Shown in pieces: positions 8,360 to 16,294 of a stretch of 20,406 bases of DNA. The stretch is taken from NCBI GenBank assembly GCA_005883245.1, contig VAXT01000017.1:1-20406 (forward strand). The letters are read 5' to 3'. Both the position numbers and the translations under genes were made by a program. The notes under the pieces are model-generated. The model did no database searches and had not been told where the DNA came from. It worked only from the letters and a program-made list of their open reading frames with translations. Numbering within the stretch: position 1 is the stretch's first letter; each line of letters starts with the position of its first letter. This DNA comes from Actinomycetota bacterium. Lineage in GTDB: Bacteria; Actinomycetota; Thermoleophilia; Gaiellales; Gaiellaceae.

Positions 8360-9060
8360 CCTCGCTTGCGGGCCTTCCAGATCTGATCCTCAGCCGACGG
8401 GCCCGCCTGGATCTCCCACAGCCCCTCGACCTCGAATCCGCTCTCCCGAAGCAACCGAATCATGTCGCCGTGCGCGAGGTGGAACTCGATCCCGTCGTCG
8501 TCGGGCCACTCGAACCGGTGCATCCCAAACTGCCCCCGCTCGAGCCGCTCTCCGATCTTGCCCTTGTCCGGTGCGCAGAGCATGAGCAGGACCGAGTTGC
8601 AGAGAAAGACGAGCTCACCCCCGGGCCGCAGCAACCGAGCAGCCTCCGGGATCCACTTGTACGGGTCGCACCAGATCGACGCGCCGTACTCGGAGAGGGC
8701 GAGGTCAAACGATTCGTCGGGAAGAGGCACGTCCTCGGCGTTCGCCTCGATCAACTGGAGCTCGACCCCGGTCTCCCGCATCATCCGCCTGGCCGTCCCC
8801 AACTGAGCCGGCGTGATGTCGACGCCGGTCACCCGCGCGCCGCGACGCGCGAGCCACGCCCCGAAGTACGCCGTCCCGCAGCCGAGCTCGATCACGTCCT
8901 TTCCGGACACGTCGCCCAGAATGCCCAGCTCCGCGTCGCTCGGCCCGAACATCCCCCAAGTGATCTCCTCGGACGCCCACGCCTCGCGCGCGCGAGAGTC
9001 CGTGTATTCCGCGTTCGCCTTCGTCCACGCTTCGCGGTTGCGCTCGAGGTAGTCAGTCAA
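8356..9060 (-). CDS. Class I SAM-dependent methyltransferase
   Basis: This is a Rossmann-fold methyltransferase of unknown substrate. With the TTG start at 9060 the product has 234 aa and begins TDYLERNREAW, which resembles the N-terminus I recall for this family in Actinomycetota. Motif I is VIELGCGTAYFGAW (residues 56-69), and the acidic residue of motif II is D81 in VTGVDITPAQL. A post-motif DLALSEYGASIW and the C-terminal RLLRESGFEVEGLWEIQ complete the fold. The frame runs upstream through ndk, but homology ends at this TTG, which overlaps the ndk stop by eight bases, so coupled translation is likely. Small molecules are likelier substrates than protein or rRNA, but nothing in the sequence settles it. 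Confidence 0.87.
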   Translation of the reverse strand: MTDYLERNREAWTKANAEYTDSRAREAWASEEITWGMFGPSDAELGILGDVSGKDVIELGCGTAYFGAWLARRGARVTGVDITPAQLGTARRMMRETGVELQLIEANAEDVPLPDESFDLALSEYGASIWCDPYKWIPEAARLLRPGGELVFLCNSVLLMLCAPDKGKIGERLERGQFGMHRFEWPDDDGIEFHLAHGDMIRLLRESGFEVEGLWEIQAGPSAEDQIWKARKRG

Positions 9061-9457
9061 ACCAGAGCGCGATCTCGCGCGCGGCCGACTCCGCCGAGTC
9101 CGAGCCGTGGACGAGGTTGTCCGGCATCGAGAGCGCGAGGTCGCCGCGAATCGTTCCGGGGCCTGCGTCGGCCGGGTTCGTCGCGCCCACCGTGGTGCGG
9201 ACGGTCGCGATCGCCCCCTCCCCCTCCAGCACGAGCGCCAGGGTCGGCCCCGAAGTGATGAACTCGACGAGCTCGCCGTAGAACTGCTTCTCAGCGTGCT
9301 CGGCGTAGTGCTCCTCGGCGAGCGCCCGATCGACCCTGAGCAGCCTCGCCTCGCGAATCTCGAGCCCACGAAGCTCGAAGCGCCGCAGGATCTCGCCCGC
9401 CAGCCCGCGCCGCACCGCGTCGGGCTTGATCAGGACGAGAGTGCGCTCAGCCGCCAT
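9053..9457 (-). CDS. ndk: Nucleoside diphosphate kinase
   Basis: Ndk transfers the gamma-phosphate of ATP to nucleoside diphosphates through a phosphohistidine and balances NTP and dNTP pools in the cytoplasm. The 134-aa product is the normal length. It shows RTLVLIKPDAVRRGL (residues 5-19), the FYGELVEFITSGP block, RGDLAL, and the active-site H117 in NLVHGSDSAESA. The ATG at 9457 follows the zinc-ribbon gene by 12 bases. ndk downstream of folC is, from memory, a conserved actinobacterial arrangement. Confidence 0.97.
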   Translation of the reverse strand: MAAERTLVLIKPDAVRRGLAGEILRRFELRGLEIREARLLRVDRALAEEHYAEHAEKQFYGELVEFITSGPTLALVLEGEGAIATVRTTVGATNPADAGPGTIRGDLALSMPDNLVHGSDSAESAAREIALWFD

Positions 9458-9469
9458 CGGCGGCGGACT

Positions 9470-10015
9470 CTACTCGGACCCGGTTTCACTCCGGGGGGCC
9501 TCGAGCGGCGGGAAATGAATCGGTGCCGTCGACTCGATCGGCGTCTCGCAGTAGGGGCAGACCTGCCAGAGCGGCTCGAGCGGCTGCTTGCAGTTGACGC
9601 AGGCCTGGCGGAGCCGCGTCGTGCAGACCGGGCAGACGAGGAAGCTCTCGTCGATGTCCGCGCGGCAGACCGGGCACTGCTGGTGCCGACCGCGGCCGAG
9701 GCTCTCCTCCATCGCCTTGATCTCGAGCTCCCGCTCGCGCACGTCCTCCAGGTACTCCGGCGGCCGGAACAGCATGTAGATGAACGTGCCGACGAACGGC
9801 GGCACGAGCCCGAGGATCGTCGCCGCGCCCACGAGCCACGGATCCTCGATCCGGCGCCGCGCGTCCTTGAACACCCAGTAGCCGACGGCGAGCCAGAAGA
9901 CGACGACCATGAAGATCGCGAGATTGCGAAGCAGCGGCCACGAGCCCGAGTCGAAGAAGTCGTGGAGCGTTCCGAAGAATCCGGAATCGCCACTGGCTGC
10001 GAGCACTGTCTTCAC
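9470..10015 (-). CDS. Membrane protein with C-terminal double zinc ribbon
   Basis: The function is unknown. The 181-aa product has two hydrophobic segments (about residues 31-49 and 60-82), a charged linker rich in Glu and Arg (85-110), and two CxxC...CxxC zinc ribbons. Their ligands are C114, C117, C128, C131 and C139, C142, C153, C156. The frame is open upstream to an ATG at 10060. I chose GTG 10015 because a strong GGGGGAG ribosome site lies five bases before it and the upstream peptide gene ends at 10029. Membrane anchoring with a cytoplasmic rubredoxin-like tail suggests a scaffold or a nucleic-acid or protein contact. In Streptomyces a different membrane protein (DUF4233, from memory) occupies the folC-ndk gap. 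Confidence 0.85.
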   Translation of the reverse strand: MKTVLAASGDSGFFGTLHDFFDSGSWPLLRNLAIFMVVVFWLAVGYWVFKDARRRIEDPWLVGAATILGLVPPFVGTFIYMLFRPPEYLEDVRERELEIKAMEESLGRGRHQQCPVCRADIDESFLVCPVCTTRLRQACVNCKQPLEPLWQVCPYCETPIESTAPIHFPPLEAPRSETGSE

Positions 10016-10020
10016 TTCGT

Positions 10021-10027
10021 CTCCCCC
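10021..10027 (-). promoter_or_regulatory. Ribosome binding site deciding the start of the zinc-ribbon gene
   Basis: GGGGGAG on the minus strand lies five bases before GTG 10015. It selects this GTG over the in-frame ATG at 10060, which would place the start inside the upstream peptide gene. Confidence 0.65.
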
Positions 10028-10028
10028 G

Positions 10029-10142
10029 TTATAGGAGAAGTTGTCCCACGATGTAGCCAAGAGCGAACGCGATGCCGACGATCGTCGCGACGACGACGGC
10101 CGCGAACGCGAACACGGTTAGCCGCTCGCCAGCTTTCGTCAC
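10029..10142 (-). CDS. Small single-pass membrane peptide, 37 aa
   Basis: This very short gene fills the gap between folC and the zinc-ribbon gene. The GTG start at 10142 overlaps the folC stop (GTGA). An AGGAGG lies ten bases upstream, inside the end of folC. The peptide begins TKAGERL, has one long hydrophobic helix (about residues 8-33, rich in Val, Ala, Phe and Ile with GIAFALGYIVG) and ends QLLL before TAA. The reading frame has a ribosome site, coupling to folC, a strong G/C third-position bias and a membrane-helix composition, so I regard it as a real gene. It has no recognisable family. The zinc-ribbon gene starts 13 bases after its stop. Confidence 0.72.
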   Translation of the reverse strand: MTKAGERLTVFAFAAVVVATIVGIAFALGYIVGQLLL

Positions 10143-11209
10143 AGGGCACCGTCCTCCTCTCGCGCGTGGAGGTCGGCGAGCAGGTAGAGGGATCCGGTGA
10201 CGAGGACCGTGCGGCCGTAGGAGTGCGCGCGTGCGAGTGCTCTGCCCGGATCGGCGACCGCGATGACCTCTGAGAAGTGAGGCTCCGCGCGCGCCGCGAG
10301 CTCTTTGGCGGGTAGCGCACGCGGGTTGGTCGAGCTCGTCGCGACGAACGTGCTGCCCGCCCGCCCGAGGCGTTCGAGGAGCTCGTCGACGCGTTTTTCC
10401 CGCAGGATGGAGACGCACAGGACGTAGTCGCGGGCGGGGATGCGGGCGAGGAGCCAGTCGACGGCCTCCGGAGTGTGCGCGCCGTCACGGATCTCGTCGT
10501 CACGGCGCTCGAGGCGGCCGGCCAGCGAGACATCGACCTCGTGCTCGATCTTCCGGCCGAGGAACGCCTCGGCCGCTTCGCGTGGGCCTCCGTGGACGAT
10601 CTCGACCTCGCGCGGCACGAGCTTCTCGTACGTGTTGTCCGACGTGACAACCACTCTTGCGGCATGAGCAACCGCGAGTTTCTCCCGCGCGATCTCCTCG
10701 TGCGTCTCGCCGAGCACCTCGGTGTGCTCCAGCGCCACGTTCGTGAGCAGAACGACCTCGGCGTCGACGACGTTGGTCGCATCGAGCCGACCGCCGAGAC
10801 CCGCCTCGACGACCGCGACGTCCACTCCCTGCTCCGCGAACTCGCGCAGGGCAGCCGCGGTCAGGACCTCGAACTGCGTCGACCCGAGCTCCTGCGCGGG
10901 ACCGCGAACCCGCGCGACGGCCCGCTCGAAGCCGGCCTCATCACAATCCAACCGCTCGTGCCAGCCGGCGACGTGCGGCGACGTGTACGCGCCAACGCGA
11001 AGACGCTCGCTCCGCAGCAGCTCGGCGATCGCGCGGGTGGCGGTCGACTTCCCGTTCGTGCCGACGACGTGAATCGCGGGATACGCGTCCTGCGGATCGC
11101 CGAGGCGCGCGAGCAGCGACCGCATCCCGTCGAGGCCGAACTCCTCGGGCCACGGGCTGAGCGAGGCGACCCAGGCTGTCGCGTCCGTCGGGCTAGTTGC
11201 TGATCGCAT
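10139..11209 (-). CDS. folC: Folylpolyglutamate synthase / dihydrofolate synthase, compact form
   Basis: FolC adds glutamate to dihydropteroate and to folates, using ATP, in the cytoplasm. The 356-aa product has the P-loop VVGTNGKST (about residues 48-56), the TSPH element of the Mur ligase family, EAGLGGRLDATN, and NVALEHTEVLGETHEEIAREK with the metal-site His and the carbamylated-Lys region. The C-terminal domain begins with RDGAHTPEA, where Thr replaces the usual Asn of DGAHNPEA. It is shorter than the usual 420-450 aa. The stretch that normally precedes DGAH, with its NAALAL helix, is largely absent. ATG 11209 is preferred over GTG 11218. Either overlaps the end of valS by 17-26 bases. 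Confidence 0.9.
   Translation of the reverse strand: MRSATSPTDATAWVASLSPWPEEFGLDGMRSLLARLGDPQDAYPAIHVVGTNGKSTATRAIAELLRSERLRVGAYTSPHVAGWHERLDCDEAGFERAVARVRGPAQELGSTQFEVLTAAALREFAEQGVDVAVVEAGLGGRLDATNVVDAEVVLLTNVALEHTEVLGETHEEIAREKLAVAHAARVVVTSDNTYEKLVPREVEIVHGGPREAAEAFLGRKIEHEVDVSLAGRLERRDDEIRDGAHTPEAVDWLLARIPARDYVLCVSILREKRVDELLERLGRAGSTFVATSSTNPRALPAKELAARAEPHFSEVIAVADPGRALARAHSYGRTVLVTGSLYLLADLHAREEDGAL
10153..10158 (-). promoter_or_regulatory. Ribosome binding site of the 37-aa membrane peptide
   Basis: A perfect AGGAGG on the minus strand lies ten bases before GTG 10142, within the last codons of folC. It is the main evidence, with the GTGA overlap, that the short frame downstream is translated. 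Confidence 0.6.
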
Positions 11210-13601
11210 CGAGCTCACGGCGATAGCGCTCGAGCTTCTCGCGCTCGGCCTCGACGACCTCCGCGGGAGCCTTCGAGGTGAACCGCTCGTTGGCGAGCAT
11301 GCCTTCGGCGCGCGCGATCTCCTTGCGGAGACGATCGGCCTCGGCGTCTGCGTTGCCGTCCGTTCTGACGCGCTCGGGCTTGACGACGGCTTCGAAGATG
11401 CGCCGGTCGTCGCCGGCGAGGTTGGCGCGGACGCCGCTCCGCCGGAAGATGGCCGCGGCTTCCTGGGCGCGGTCGAGGGCGTGCAGGTCGCCTGCGAAGC
11501 GCTCGTCGGGCTCGGGCCAGTGCGCGACGATCAGCCGCGTCCTCCGGTCGGGGAGCTGTGACCAGATCTCCTCGGTCACGTGCGGCATCACGGGGTGGAG
11601 CAGCGCGAGCAGCCGCTCGAGCGCGGCCAGGGCCGTCGCGCGGACCTGCGGCTCGTTCAGCCGCGGCTTGATCGCCTCGAGGTACCAGTCACAGAAGTCG
11701 TCGAACGTGAGGTGGTAGAGGCGGTCGACGGCGTGCGAGAAGTCGAACGCGCCGAGGTCGTCGTCCACGTCCTTGCGCGTCTCGTCGAGCCTGGCGAAGA
11801 TCCAGCGCTCCTCGACTGCTTCGGGCGAAGCTCCGCCTTCCGCAGATCCCGCGCCGAGCACGAGGCGGCTTGCGTTCCAGAGCTTGTTCGCGAGCTTGCG
11901 GCCCTCTTCGATCGCCCCGATCGCGAAGCGCACGTCCTGCGAGGACGACATCTTCAGCAGCCCATAGCGCGTCGCGTCGGCGCCGTGCGCGTCGATCAGC
12001 TCGAGCGGGTCGAGGCCGGTACCGAGGCTCTTCGACATCCGGCGGCCATCGGGCGCAAGCACAGTCGTGTGGATGATGACGTGGCTGAACGGGATGTCCC
12101 CGACCATCTCGAGCCCCGAGAAGATCATCCTGTTCTCCCAGAGGCGGATGATCTCGCGCGCGGTGGTGTTCAGCGTGCCGGGGTACCACGCTCGAAGCTC
12201 GGGCGTTTCCTCCGGCCAGCCGAGGATCGCGAACGGCCAGAGCGCGGAGGAGAACCACGTGTCGAGCACGTCTTCGCTGCGGGTCAGCTCGGTCGAGCCG
12301 CACTCGGCGCAGGCGTCCGGGTCGGTCTCCGCCACGGTCTCGTGACCGTCAGGACACTCCCAGACGGGGATCTGGTGCCCCCACCAGATCTGGCGCGAGA
12401 TGTTCCAGTCGGGCGAGTTCTCGAGAGAGTGGATCGCGAAGCGGTGCTGCGACTCGGGGTGGTACCGGACGCGGCGTGACCCCAGCGCCTCGAGCGCCGG
12501 CTGCTTGAGGTCTTCCATCGAGCACCACCACTGGAGCGAGATGAGCGGCTCGATCCGCGACCTGCAGCGCTCGCAGAGCGCGATCGTGTGCCGGTACGAC
12601 TCCCGCTTCTCGAGCAGTCCGCGCTCCTTGATCCAGTCGAGGATGCGCTCGTCCGCCTCATGCTGCGTGCGGCCGGCAAGCTCGCCGGCTTCTTCGTTCA
12701 TTCGCCCGTCGAGGCCGATCACCGATGGCTCGGGCAGGTGATGGTCGCGCCCGATCTCGAAGTCGAGCGGGTCGTGCGCAGGCGTCACCTTGAGCGCGCC
12801 GGTCCCGAACTCGACGTCCACGCGCTCGTCGGTGATCACCGGCACCGGACGCTCGACGAACGGAACGAGCACCTTGCGCCCGATCGCGTCGCGCCAGCGC
12901 TCGTCCTCGGGATTCACGGCCACGGCGACGTCGGCGAGTATCGTTGCCGGACGCGCGGTCGCGATCGTCACACCGCCCGACGGATCGTCCACGAACGGAT
13001 ACCGCACATAGGTCAGCGCGTCGTCCACCTCTTCGTGGATCAGCTCGAGGTCGGAGAGCGCCGTCTCGTGCTGCGGGCACCAGTTGATGATCCGGTTCGC
13101 GCGGTAGATCCAGCCCTTCTCGTGCAGGTGGACGAAGAAGCGCATCACCGCGCGCACGTAGGCGTCGTCCATCGTGAAGCGCTCGCGCCGGTAGTCCATC
13201 GAGGCGCCCATGCGGCGGAACTGGTTCATGATCGTGCCGCCGTACTCGCGGAGCCACGCCCAGACGAGCTCGACGAACTTCTCGCGCCCATAGTCGTTTC
13301 GCGACTTGCCCTGCTGCGACAGGTGCTTCTCGACCGCGGTCTGCGTCGAGATCCCTGCGTGGTCGTAGCCGGTCAGGAAGGCGGTCTCGAACCCGCGCAT
13401 GCGATGCCAGCGCACGAGCGCGTCGGCGAGCGAGATCTGGAGGGCGTGGCCGGTGTGGAGTGCTCCGGTCACGTTCGGCGGCGGGTGCGCGACGACGAAC
13501 GTCTCCCGGCCAGTTCCGGGCTCGGCGTTGTAAAAGCCCTCGTCCTCCCACGTGCGCTGCCAGCGCTCCTCGATCCCCTGCGGTTGGTAGAGCGGCTCCA
13601 T
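11193..13601 (-). CDS. valS: Valyl-tRNA synthetase
   Basis: ValS charges tRNA-Val in the cytoplasm. The 802-aa product has the class I HIGH signature as HTGH (residues 49-52) within PPPNVTGALHTGHAL, the editing domain with GTGALKVTPAHDPLDFEIG, a candidate zinc site (CPDGHE and CAEC, about 415-435), and KMSKS as RMSKS (521-525). An anticodon-binding domain follows, then a C-terminal coiled-coil arm from about residue 740 that ends YRRELDAISN. It is somewhat shorter than the 860-880 aa typical of the family. The ATG at 13601 gives the standard N-terminus. It is the first gene of the run that continues through folC to maf. Its upstream gap of 123 bases carries a small hairpin but no recognisable T-box. 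Confidence 0.97.
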   Translation of the reverse strand: MEPLYQPQGIEERWQRTWEDEGFYNAEPGTGRETFVVAHPPPNVTGALHTGHALQISLADALVRWHRMRGFETAFLTGYDHAGISTQTAVEKHLSQQGKSRNDYGREKFVELVWAWLREYGGTIMNQFRRMGASMDYRRERFTMDDAYVRAVMRFFVHLHEKGWIYRANRIINWCPQHETALSDLELIHEEVDDALTYVRYPFVDDPSGGVTIATARPATILADVAVAVNPEDERWRDAIGRKVLVPFVERPVPVITDERVDVEFGTGALKVTPAHDPLDFEIGRDHHLPEPSVIGLDGRMNEEAGELAGRTQHEADERILDWIKERGLLEKRESYRHTIALCERCRSRIEPLISLQWWCSMEDLKQPALEALGSRRVRYHPESQHRFAIHSLENSPDWNISRQIWWGHQIPVWECPDGHETVAETDPDACAECGSTELTRSEDVLDTWFSSALWPFAILGWPEETPELRAWYPGTLNTTAREIIRLWENRMIFSGLEMVGDIPFSHVIIHTTVLAPDGRRMSKSLGTGLDPLELIDAHGADATRYGLLKMSSSQDVRFAIGAIEEGRKLANKLWNASRLVLGAGSAEGGASPEAVEERWIFARLDETRKDVDDDLGAFDFSHAVDRLYHLTFDDFCDWYLEAIKPRLNEPQVRATALAALERLLALLHPVMPHVTEEIWSQLPDRRTRLIVAHWPEPDERFAGDLHALDRAQEAAAIFRRSGVRANLAGDDRRIFEAVVKPERVRTDGNADAEADRLRKEIARAEGMLANERFTSKAPAEVVEAEREKLERYRRELDAISN

Positions 13602-13619
13602 GCGCGCATCGTACGGCCG

Positions 13620-13636
13620 CGGACTCTCGGAGTCCG
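13620..13636. other. Hairpin in the valS / MFS divergent intergenic region
   Basis: CGGACTC-TCG-GAGTCCG forms a perfect 7-bp stem with a 3-nt loop, 19 bases upstream of the valS ATG. No T-run follows on either strand. It could be part of the valS leader or a small operator. No T-box elements are recognisable in the 123-base gap. Confidence 0.4.
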
Positions 13637-13724
13637 AGCGTTGAGAGCGGATGCGGTCAGGCAGCGACTATGCGCGCAGTATCGCCGCCGCCGCGTTTTC
13701 TCGCAAATGCGGTAAAAGGCAGTC

Positions 13725-14975
13725 GTGCGCCTCCGCGCTGCCGTCGGCGCATTAGCCGAACGCAACTTCCGTCTTCTCTTCGCAAGCTCGACGATCTCCG
13801 GGCTCGGCGACGGCATCTCTGTCGTCGCGCTCGTGTTCGCGGTGCTGCAGGTCTCCGACTCGGCGATCGCGCTCGGGCTCGTGCTCGCCGCGCGACAGGT
13901 CACCGATGCGGCGATCGTGCTCGCTGCAGGCGTGTGGGCGGACCGGCTCCCACGGCATCTCGTCCTGATTGCGGTCGCGATCGTCCAGGGTGCGGCGCAG
14001 GCGACCACCGGGGCGCTCGTCATCACCGGGAGCGCGACGATCGCGATGATCGTCGGCCTACAGGCGGTCTACGGGCTCGCCGAGGGCTTCTACCTGCCCG
14101 CGTCGACGGGACTGATCCCAGCGACGATCAGCCCAGGCCGGCTCCAACAGGCGAACGCGCTGCTCGGGCTCTCGCGCAACGCGACGCGGATCGTCGGTCC
14201 TGCCATCGGCGGCGCGATCGTCGCGGCCGGCAGCCCCGGGTCTGCGCTGCTCATCGACGCCGCGTCCTTTGCGCTCGGCGCGCTGCTCCTCATGCCGTTG
14301 AGCCTGCCGAAGCGCGCGGAGGCCGCCGAGACGAAGTCCTTCTTCTCCGACCTCCGCGAGGGCTGGGACGAGTTCCGCCGCCAGACGTGGATCTGGACGA
14401 CGATCGTCTTCTTCGGGATCGGCAACTTCGCGTTCGCGTCGTACTTCGTGCTCGGCCCGATCGTCGCGAAGGACGACCTCGGCGGCGCTCCCGCCTGGGC
14501 GGCCCTGACCGCAGCGTTCAGCGTCGGCGCGCTCATCGGCGGCATCCTCGCGTTGCGGATCCGGCCCAAGAAGCCGCTCGCGGCCTCGTGCATGGCGGCC
14601 TGGGTCTTCCTGCTCCAACCGTTGGGCATGGGCCTCGGGCTCCCGCTCTGGACGCTGATCGTGTTCTCGGTGCTGGCCGGCTGCGGGCTTGCGATCCACA
14701 TCGCGCTCTGGTTCACCGTCTTCCAGCAGAACGTGCCCGAGGAGTCGTTGTCGCGCGTCAGCTCCTACGACTCGTTCGGCTCGTTCGTCCTGCTCCCGCT
14801 CGGCGCGGCGCTCGCGGGCCCGGTCGCCGCGGTGATCGGTGTCCAGGAGACCCTTCTCGCGGCCGCGTTCGTGATCGCGATCACGCAGGCGATCGTCTAC
14901 GCACAACCGAGCGTCCACGCCATCCGCAGACGCGACGAGCCGTCCGAGCCGAGCGAGGCGCCCGCGGCGGCTTAG
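13725..14975 (+). CDS. MFS transporter, EntS-like exporter type
   Basis: This is a secondary transporter of the inner membrane, probably a proton-driven exporter of a small molecule. The 416-aa product has about twelve hydrophobic segments. It opens with RNFRLLFASSTISGLGDGI, which resembles the N-terminus of the EntS/MFS_3 group, has the loop 2-3 motif as GVWADRLPRH (residues 69-78), and carries GPAIGGAIV in helix 5. The GTG at 13725 has AAAAGG about eight bases upstream. It is a single gene transcribed against both neighbours, sits between valS and clpX where Streptomyces has none that I recall, and its stop overlaps that of clpX. The substrate cannot be inferred. Confidence 0.87.
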   Translation: MRLRAAVGALAERNFRLLFASSTISGLGDGISVVALVFAVLQVSDSAIALGLVLAARQVTDAAIVLAAGVWADRLPRHLVLIAVAIVQGAAQATTGALVITGSATIAMIVGLQAVYGLAEGFYLPASTGLIPATISPGRLQQANALLGLSRNATRIVGPAIGGAIVAAGSPGSALLIDAASFALGALLLMPLSLPKRAEAAETKSFFSDLREGWDEFRRQTWIWTTIVFFGIGNFAFASYFVLGPIVAKDDLGGAPAWAALTAAFSVGALIGGILALRIRPKKPLAASCMAAWVFLLQPLGMGLGLPLWTLIVFSVLAGCGLAIHIALWFTVFQQNVPEESLSRVSSYDSFGSFVLLPLGAALAGPVAAVIGVQETLLAAAFVIAITQAIVYAQPSVHAIRRRDEPSEPSEAPAAA

Positions 14976-16252
14976 GCGCTCTCTTCGACGAGCTCTTCCG
15001 GCTCGCCCTGCGAAACGCCGGACGTGACGAGCGTCGGCTTCAGATCCTGCGCGATCGTCTCCTTCGTGATCGCGCACTTGGAGACGTCCTTGCGCGACGG
15101 GAGCTCGAACATCACGTCCAGCAAAGCGTGCTCGATGATCGACCGCAGCCCGCGCGCGCCGGTCTCACGCTCGAGCGCCTTGTCGGCGATCTCCCAGAGC
15201 GCGTCATCAGTAAAGACGAGCTCGATGTCGTCGTAGGCGAAGAAGCGCTGGTACTGCTTGACGAGCGCGTTCTTCGGCTCCACCAAGATCTGGACGAGGT
15301 CTTCGCGCTGCAGCTGGTGCACCGCCGAGACGACCGGCAGGCGGCCGATGAACTCGGGGATCAGCCCGTACGAAAGGAGATCCTCGGGCATGACATCCGA
15401 GAGCAGCTCTGTCTTGTCCGAGTCGTGCCGCGAGCGGATGTCCGCGCCGAAGCCGACCGCGTTCTTGCCGATCCGCTTGCCGATGATCTTTTCGAGCCCC
15501 GCGAACGCGCCACCGCAGATGAACAGCACGTTCGTCGTGTCGATCGACAGGAACTCCTGGTGCGGATGCTTACGCCCGCCCTGCGGCGGAACCGAGGCCA
15601 CCGTGCCTTCCAAAATCTTCAGGAGCGCCTGTTGCACGCCCTCGCCGGACACGTCGCGCGTGATCGACGGGTTGTCCGCCTTGCGCGCGATCTTGTCCAC
15701 CTCGTCGATGTAGATGATCCCGGTCTCGGCCTTCTTGATGTCGAAGTCCGCGGCCTGAATCAGCTTCAAGAGAATGTTCTCGACGTCCTCGCCGACGTAC
15801 CCGGCCTCGGTCAGCGCCGTCGCGTCGGCGATCGCGAACGGGACGTTCAGGATCCGCGCGAGCGTCTGCGCCAGGAGCGTCTTCCCGCATCCGGTCGGCC
15901 CGAGCAGCAGGATGTTCGACTTCTGGAGCTCGACGTCGCCGTCCTCCGAGACCATCTGCACGCGCTTGTAGTGGTTGTAGACCGCGACCGCGAGCGTGCG
16001 CTTCGCCTCTTCCTGCGAGACGACGTAGTCGTTGAGGACGGCGTAAATGTCCTTCGGCCGAGGCAGGTTCTCGAGGTCGAGCGAGGCCGGAGTCGTCAGC
16101 TCCTCGTCGATGATCTCGTTGCAGAGATCGATGCACTCGTCGCAGATGTAGACGCCAGGCCCGGCGATCAGCTTCTTGACCTGGCGCTGCGATTTCCCGC
16201 AGAAGCTGCAGAGCAGCTGCTCGTTTCCTTCGCTCGCCCTAGCCATCCCCAT
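14972..16252 (-). CDS. clpX: ATP-dependent Clp protease ATP-binding subunit ClpX
   Basis: ClpX is the hexameric AAA+ unfoldase that feeds substrates to ClpP. The 426-aa product has the N-terminal C4 zinc domain (C15, C18, C37, C40), Walker A GPTGCGKT (118-125), the pore loop GYVG (151-154), Walker B IIYIDE (179-184), the RKH-like loop starting ARKADNPSITRDVSGEG, and a ClpP-docking loop reading VGFGA where IGF is usual. The ATG at 16252 has AAGGTGA directly upstream; a second ATG lies two codons on. It follows clpP by 42 bases. The stop overlaps the convergent MFS gene by four bases (TTAG), leaving no room for a terminator between them. Confidence 0.97.
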   Translation of the reverse strand: MGMARASEGNEQLLCSFCGKSQRQVKKLIAGPGVYICDECIDLCNEIIDEELTTPASLDLENLPRPKDIYAVLNDYVVSQEEAKRTLAVAVYNHYKRVQMVSEDGDVELQKSNILLLGPTGCGKTLLAQTLARILNVPFAIADATALTEAGYVGEDVENILLKLIQAADFDIKKAETGIIYIDEVDKIARKADNPSITRDVSGEGVQQALLKILEGTVASVPPQGGRKHPHQEFLSIDTTNVLFICGGAFAGLEKIIGKRIGKNAVGFGADIRSRHDSDKTELLSDVMPEDLLSYGLIPEFIGRLPVVSAVHQLQREDLVQILVEPKNALVKQYQRFFAYDDIELVFTDDALWEIADKALERETGARGLRSIIEHALLDVMFELPSRKDVSKCAITKETIAQDLKPTLVTSGVSQGEPEELVEESA

Positions 16253-16294
16253 TCACCTTGTACATCGAAATGGTCTCCCTGCCTAGCCCTCGTC

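Noticed and set aside
13602..13724. T-box riboswitch upstream of valS
   Set aside because: The gap is only 123 bases and no specifier loop, T-box sequence or terminator/antiterminator pair is recognisable.
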